A stretch of DNA of 56,358 bases from an uncultured Bacteroidota bacterium (GTDB taxonomy: Bacteria; Bacteroidota; Bacteroidia; B-17B0; Aurantibacillaceae): NCBI GenBank assembly GCA_903893815.1, contig CAITNS010000069.1, forward strand, positions 1 through 56,358, read 5' to 3'. The translations under genes were made by a program, and so were the position numbers. The notes under the pieces were generated by a model. The model had not been told where the DNA came from, made no database searches, and was given only the letters and a program-made list of their open reading frames with translations. Below are positions 52,331-56,358 of the stretch, piece after piece. Numbering within the stretch: position 1 is the first letter of the stretch; the number at the start of each line of letters is the position of its first letter.

Positions 52331-54301
52331 TTATTTTACTTTAAATGGGACAATAAATTTTACTTTCACACCAGAATTTTCAGCCGATACCGTTTTTTTA
52401 TCTAATATTTCAATTTCTACATTTCCTTTAGTTTGTTCATTTAAACTAGTCATGCGTTCTTTGGTAATAATGGTTGCTAAAGATTCGTATGATGATTTTA
52501 ATTTATTTTTGAGTTTCATGGCTTCTGCCATTCCTACTCCATCATCTTCTATTTCATAAATTAAAAAATTGTTTTCATAAAATAATCTTACATCCACTCT
52601 TCCTTTATCTTTTTTAAAAAAAATACCATGCTCAATCGCATTTTCAATAAAAGGTTGAGCCAGCATAGGCGGAATACTAATGCTCTCTCTATCAATTTTT
52701 TTATCAATAGTAATCGTGTAATCAAACTTACTTTCAAAACGTAGTTTTTGTAATTCTAAATAAGTGTTCAACAATTTCACTTCTGCTTCTACTGAAATAT
52801 AATCTTTACGAGAGTAATCCAGTATCATACGAATTAACTCAGAAAACTGAGCTAAATAATCGCCCGCTTTTAAACTATCTTGTTTAAAAATATAATTTTG
52901 AATAGCATTTAGGGAATTAAAAATAAAGTGAGGATTCATTTGAGAAACCAACAATTTTTGTTTTAATAAATTATTTTTTTGAGCATTGATAATGCTTTTT
53001 TGTTTGAAGTTTCTATATAAAAAAAATGCACTTACTGCTAATAAAATTAATATAGAAGCAAATACGATTAACCAGATATTTTTCATCAAATTACTTTTTT
53101 CATTAGCAGCATTTAAGGCGTCTAACTTTTTTTCATTTTCTGATTTTGTGATTAATTCTTTTTTCTCAAACTCATACTTTAATTTTTGTTCCAATAAAGC
53201 ATTTTTTGATTCTTGATTATCTAAGATGTTTTTTGCTTCAATATAAATTTCGTGATACTTAGATGATTTTACTTCCTGATTTGTTTCCTTGTAAATTAAA
53301 TACAATTGATTAGCCGCCATCGTAATTTCGGCAGGATGATTAATCTCTTGCCCTATTTTTAAAGCGTCTTCTCCATGAGAAATAGCTAAAGTGTATTTTT
53401 TTTGAGAACCGAAAATTCTACTTAAAATAATGTGACTATGATTCATCTCCACTTTATTTTGCATACCTTCTGCAATACTTAATCCTTGTAAAGCGTAAGT
53501 TAAAGCCTTATCGTATTTATTTTGATATATATAAATTTGAGCGATATTTAAATATGCTACCGAATTAACACCAATTTCTGAATTCTCAACGGCATCAATA
53601 CTCTTTTGTAAATACTCCAAAGCTTTTGGGTAATCTTTATAGGCATTATAATCTACGCCTATTTTAAAATTAATAGTGCTTATAGCTACCTCATAATTAT
53701 TTTTAATATAAAGTTCTCTACTTTTTAGATGATGTTCAATAGCTTTTTTATATTCTTGTTGTAAATAACAAATATCACCAATGCTTAGATGCACATCAGC
53801 CACCCCAATTTCATCACCGGTTTCTTCAAATATTTTTAAACACTCATATAATTGATTTAATGCCTTCGTGTTATTTCCCTTTCTAATATCAATTTGTGCA
53901 ATAGCTTGAAGCGAAATAGCCATTTCATTTTTATTACCCGACTGCTTACTAACCTCAATCGCCTTATTAAAATATTCAACAGCTTTATCATCATTAGTTT
54001 GTTCCGAATAAATAATTCCTTGATTATGAAGTGCGGTAGCGTAATATTTACTATAAACTACTAAAAGTCGTCCTGTTGGTTTTAAAGCGAGGTTTTTTAA
54101 AGCTAATTGCTTCATTTGATCATTATATTTTTGCCATTCACCATCGGCAGCAATTTCAATGAGTTGATCTAAAACATCACAACGGACAGTGTCGTTTTTG
54201 GAAGTATTTAAGGAAGATTTTAAAAACTCAATCGTATTTCCTTGAGAAAACCCATTAAAATTAAATACTATGAAAAGGATAATTAACGTAAAATAATGCA
54301 T
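52331..54301 (-). CDS. TPR-containing sensor histidine kinase (LytS-type, His_kinase family)
   Basis: 656 residues. Signal-like N-terminus (cleavage near GFSQ), then about eight TPR units in the periplasm (about 60-360), a coiled coil, one transmembrane helix (409-429) and the kinase. The phosphoacceptor His458 is in SQMNPHFIFNSLNAIQ, the mark of His_kinase (PF06580) enzymes, and the ATPase part has PPMLAQPFIENAIEHG and EDDGVGM. It should sense through the TPR part and phosphorylate the adjacent LytTR regulator. Signal unknown. Confidence 0.93.
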   Translation of the reverse strand: MHYFTLIILFIVFNFNGFSQGNTIEFLKSSLNTSKNDTVRCDVLDQLIEIAADGEWQKYNDQMKQLALKNLALKPTGRLLVVYSKYYATALHNQGIIYSEQTNDDKAVEYFNKAIEVSKQSGNKNEMAISLQAIAQIDIRKGNNTKALNQLYECLKIFEETGDEIGVADVHLSIGDICYLQQEYKKAIEHHLKSRELYIKNNYEVAISTINFKIGVDYNAYKDYPKALEYLQKSIDAVENSEIGVNSVAYLNIAQIYIYQNKYDKALTYALQGLSIAEGMQNKVEMNHSHIILSRIFGSQKKYTLAISHGEDALKIGQEINHPAEITMAANQLYLIYKETNQEVKSSKYHEIYIEAKNILDNQESKNALLEQKLKYEFEKKELITKSENEKKLDALNAANEKSNLMKNIWLIVFASILILLAVSAFFLYRNFKQKSIINAQKNNLLKQKLLVSQMNPHFIFNSLNAIQNYIFKQDSLKAGDYLAQFSELIRMILDYSRKDYISVEAEVKLLNTYLELQKLRFESKFDYTITIDKKIDRESISIPPMLAQPFIENAIEHGIFFKKDKGRVDVRLFYENNFLIYEIEDDGVGMAEAMKLKNKLKSSYESLATIITKERMTSLNEQTKGNVEIEILDKKTVSAENSGVKVKFIVPFKVK

Positions 54302-54348
54302 GATTTACAATTCGTATAGGCAAGGTATGGATTATATGCAGAGAAAAC

Positions 54349-54378
54349 AAAAAGCCCCACAGTATTGAGGGGCTTTTT
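54349..54378 (-). terminator. Terminator of the msrB-msrA gene
   Basis: AAAAAGCCCC and GGGGCTTTTT flank a ten-base loop; on the minus strand a T-rich tail follows. It separates the Msr gene from the sensor kinase gene. Confidence 0.85.
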
Positions 54379-54410
54379 AATAACTGCTGCTATTTAACCG
54401 ATAAGTGCTA

Positions 54411-55424
54411 TTAAAATCGGGATACTCGTCGGTGGCAATAAGGTGTGCCACCCTCTTTTTCGTAATATTGTTGATGATAACCTTCTGCGGGCCAAAAAGT
54501 AGAAGTCTTTCTTAATTTTGTGGCTACTTTATATCCTTTAATTTGTAATTGACCAATTAATTTTTCGCAAGTCGCTTTTTGAGCATCATCGAAATAAAAT
54601 ATTTCTGATAAATACTGCGGACCAACATCATTTCCTTGTCCGTTTGCTTGGGTTGGATCATGAATTTCAAAAAACAATTTCGCTAGGTCTTCGTAGCTCG
54701 TCTGAGATGGATCAAATGTTACTTCCAAAGCTTCTACATGTCCTGTTGTGTGAGCACACACTTCTTTATACGTAGGCTTTTGAATATGCCCTCCAATATA
54801 ACCTACTTTAGTACTTAAAACACCTTTAGCATGTTGAAAATAATACTCTACTCCCCAAAAACAACCGCCTGCGAAAATAGCTTTAGTAGCCACGCTTTCT
54901 TTCTTAGAAGCGCTTCCTTCTTCAAATAACATGGACGTAGAATTTACACAATGACGCGTATTTTTATCCGTTAAGCCTTCTCCATAAAACACATGACCTA
55001 AGTGTCCGCCACAATTAGCGCAAGTAATTTCTGTTCTTTGTCCGTCGGCATCCACCGTTTTTTTAACCGCTCCTTTTATTTCATCGTCAAAACTAGGCCA
55101 TCCACAACCCGAATGAAATTTTGAATCAGATTCGTAAAGTGGTGCATTACATTGCTTACATATATAGGTTCCTTTATCAAATTTATCCGTGTATTCACCT
55201 GTAAATGGTCTTTCAGTTCCTTTACGTAAAATAACATATTGTTCTTGTTCGTTTAATGGATTTAATTTCATAGGTGTATCTTTTTTAATAGTTGATGTTT
55301 TAGTTGCAACTTCGGTATGATTAGCGTTTTGACATTGGGTGCTATAACAACCAATTGTAAATAACGCAACAACCAACATAAAACTTTTCGGCTTAAAACC
55401 CTCGGTTAGTTTTTTAATTTTCAT
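54411..55424 (-). CDS. msrAB: Bifunctional methionine sulfoxide reductase MsrB-MsrA, lipoprotein
   Basis: 337 residues, MsrB first and MsrA second. The N-terminus is a lipoprotein-like signal with lipobox TIGC (Cys26), so the enzyme probably repairs oxidised envelope proteins. MsrB (about 57-170) binds zinc with Cys89/92 and Cys135/138 and has catalytic Cys159 in RHCVNS. MsrA (about 180-337) has catalytic Cys188 in GGCFWGVE and ends with YCHRRVSRF. The two domains reduce the R and S forms of methionine sulfoxide. Single gene with its own terminator, divergent from the NlpC/P60 gene. Confidence 0.94.
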   Translation of the reverse strand: MKIKKLTEGFKPKSFMLVVALFTIGCYSTQCQNANHTEVATKTSTIKKDTPMKLNPLNEQEQYVILRKGTERPFTGEYTDKFDKGTYICKQCNAPLYESDSKFHSGCGWPSFDDEIKGAVKKTVDADGQRTEITCANCGGHLGHVFYGEGLTDKNTRHCVNSTSMLFEEGSASKKESVATKAIFAGGCFWGVEYYFQHAKGVLSTKVGYIGGHIQKPTYKEVCAHTTGHVEALEVTFDPSQTSYEDLAKLFFEIHDPTQANGQGNDVGPQYLSEIFYFDDAQKATCEKLIGQLQIKGYKVATKLRKTSTFWPAEGYHQQYYEKEGGTPYCHRRVSRF

Positions 55425-55559
55425 CTGTGAATATTACTGATTATAAAATTAACATATAAAAAGTCAAAATGTTGCAAGCCAAATAATAATATTAAAAATA
55501 TATAGCGTTTTATGATTTTTTGGATTAAATAACAATAAGCTATTTAATAGATATTCACA

Positions 55560-55598
55560 ACTTTTGAAGTAATTAACGCGACTTTTGAAGTATCTTTA
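55560..55598 (+). promoter_or_regulatory. Direct repeats and -7 element before the NlpC/P60 gene
   Basis: ACTTTTGAAGTA occurs twice (55560 and 55581), 21 bases apart, that is two helical turns; the second copy runs into TATCTTTA (55591-55598), a near match to TAnnTTTG. The ATG follows six bases later, so the leader would be only a few bases. Confidence 0.4.
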
Positions 55599-55604
55599 AA
55601 TGTA

Positions 55605-56102
55605 ATGAAATTCTTTATAATCATACTTTTTACCCTCAGCACTTTTTTTGCAAAAAGTAAGGATTTTCCTATTCATCCAAAAGATAGCATTCAGCTAGAT
55701 AGCCTTTTATTATTTTGTAAAAAACAAGTGGGTACCAACTATAAATATGCTAGCTGCACGCCAAATAGTGGCTTTGATTGTTCTGGCTTTGTGTATTACG
55801 TTTTTAATCATTTTAAGGTTAACGTACCTCGTTCATCATCAGAATTTAATAAAGTAGGCATAACCATTCACCCCGATTCATGTATTGCTGGCGACGTAAT
55901 TGTATTTACGGGCACTAATGCAAAAAATAGAAATCCAGGTCACGTTGGCATTGTGATTTCAAATCTGGGAGAAGAATTACAATTTATTCATAGCTCATCC
56001 AACAAAAAACATTCAGGAGTGAAAATATCCTCATATAAAGAATCTCCCTATTATGAAAACCGCTTTTTAAAGATTGTAAGAGTTACAAAAATATATAAGT
56101 AA
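55605..56102 (+). CDS. NlpC/P60 family cysteine peptidase
   Basis: 165 residues. A signal peptide (hydrophobic 3-15) precedes one NlpC/P60 domain. The catalytic Cys59 is in FDCSGFVYYVF, His113 in NPGHVGIVIS and the third polar residue is His129 in QFIHSSS. Such enzymes cut D-Glu-diamino acid bonds in peptidoglycan stem peptides. It is a minimal form with no SH3 domain, and is probably periplasmic. Two direct repeats lie in front of it. Confidence 0.93.
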   Translation: MKFFIIILFTLSTFFAKSKDFPIHPKDSIQLDSLLLFCKKQVGTNYKYASCTPNSGFDCSGFVYYVFNHFKVNVPRSSSEFNKVGITIHPDSCIAGDVIVFTGTNAKNRNPGHVGIVISNLGEELQFIHSSSNKKHSGVKISSYKESPYYENRFLKIVRVTKIYK

Positions 56103-56149
56103 CTTAATTCCTTAGTTGTTAAAATTATAAATAATAACGCTCTCTTAAA

Positions 56150-56321
56150 TTTAGCCCACATTTTTTTCGGCGGGATTTAATTCCGGACTAAATAGTGGTA
56201 AGAAAACAAGAATAATGTTTTTGGTATAATGGCCAAAAATAGTTGGTAATAACGTCTGTAACCTAATACAGCAAAGGGTTTGATTAAAGGATATTGAAAG
56301 TCGTTTCAATATCTTTTTTTT
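56150..56321 (+). ncRNA. Candidate structured small RNA or leader with terminator
   Basis: The 223 bases after the NlpC/P60 gene hold no gene but four hairpins in series: CGGGA / TTCCG (56171-56185), TTTTTGG / CCAAAAA (56218-56239), CTGTA / TACAG (56256-56271), and GATATTGAAA / TTTCAATATC (56290-56313) with eight T after it. A TAAATTTA box at 56146-56153 may be its promoter. The 5' end is inferred. I do not recognise a known RNA family. It could be a stand-alone RNA, or an attenuating leader for the frame that starts at 56326. Confidence 0.4.
56290..56321 (+). terminator. Rho-independent terminator at the right edge
   Basis: Perfect 10-bp stem GATATTGAAA / TTTCAATATC with loop GTCG and eight T. 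It is 188 bases past the NlpC/P60 stop, too far to be a simple end for that gene. Confidence 0.85.
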
Positions 56322-56325
56322 GTAC

Positions 56326-56358
56326 ATGGAAAAGTCAAAAAAAAGAGCTGCTGGGGCT
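56326..56358 (+). CDS. Start of a possible gene (first 11 codons)
   Basis: ATG 56326 opens a frame reading MEKSKKRAAGA to the window edge. It lies four bases after a terminator T run, with no ribosome binding site visible. Too short to assign. Confidence 0.3.
   Translation, partial: MEKSKKRAAGA

Noticed and set aside
56150-56321. tmRNA, RNase P RNA or SRP RNA at the right edge
   Set aside because: No tRNA-like ends, no RNase P core motifs and no SRP tetraloop domain could be found, so it is left as an unassigned candidate.

Overview
The window reads as a stretch of chromosome from a member of the phylum Bacteroidota. Coding density is high and the DNA is AT-rich (my impression; not computed). 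Evidence for the phylum: three proteins end in type IX secretion (T9SS) sorting domains; SprB-type repeats are present; promoters match TTG-N18/19-TAnnTTTG; starts are A-rich and lack Shine-Dalgarno sequences; and family markers typical of the phylum occur (DUF4783 beside rlmH and nadC, split transketolase, fused E1 alpha/beta, Bacteroidota-type ParC/ParE). I cannot place the order or genus. I see no phage, transposase, CRISPR array or plasmid gene; this is core chromosome whose gaps are crowded with hairpin repeats.

Layout. 1-168: tail of a T9SS cargo protein. 395-7576: a 2393-residue secreted TPR/PD40 protein with asparagine-rich linkers, duplicated helical units and three SPOR-like repeats. 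7.9-9.0 kb: clpS and an M48 lipoprotein protease. 9.2-10.7 kb: secreted GH5 hydrolase. 10.8-13.6 kb (minus): DUF58 protein, HU, fmt. 13.6-15.1 kb: DASS transporter. 15.1-26.6 kb (minus): waaA, parC, three LPP20-like envelope genes, parE, an AIM24-like protein, ychF. 26.8-31.1 kb: transketolase N half, acyltransferase, VWA protein, transketolase C half. 31.3-33.0 kb: rlmH, DUF4783, nadC. 33.0-35.8 kb (minus): GT39-like transferase, GH16 hydrolase and a 38-residue Cys-rich membrane microprotein. 35.9-45.6 kb: E1 alpha/beta fusion, pyrG, an outer-membrane barrel, a SprB-repeat T9SS cargo. 45.6-50.2 kb: GreA-like protein, mutS, tRNA-Gly and tRNA-Leu, RluA-type pseudouridine synthase. 50.3-56.1 kb: GIY-YIG nuclease, 2H phosphoesterase, LytTR regulator and its kinase, MsrB-MsrA, NlpC/P60 hydrolase. 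The right edge holds a candidate structured small RNA and the first 11 codons of another gene.

How the genes work together. Most are housekeeping: chromosome topology and repair (parC, parE, HU, mutS), translation (fmt, tRNAs, rlmH, ychF, pseudouridine synthase), nucleotide/NAD and central carbon metabolism (pyrG, nadC, transketolase, E1), lipid A core assembly (waaA). A second theme is the envelope and secretion: T9SS cargo, an outer-membrane barrel, lipoproteins, GH5/GH16 glycosidases, SPOR and NlpC/P60 proteins.

The most unusual signal is in the gaps. At least four families of dispersed hairpin repeats (called A-D here) occur. In families B, C and D the stems differ between copies while pairing is kept, so structure rather than sequence looks conserved. 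Family D forms two head-to-head inverted pairs flanking a GIY-YIG nuclease gene, an arrangement that resembles REP/RAYT systems but with an unrelated nuclease. One D copy lies inside a neighbouring coding sequence and supplies its C-terminus.
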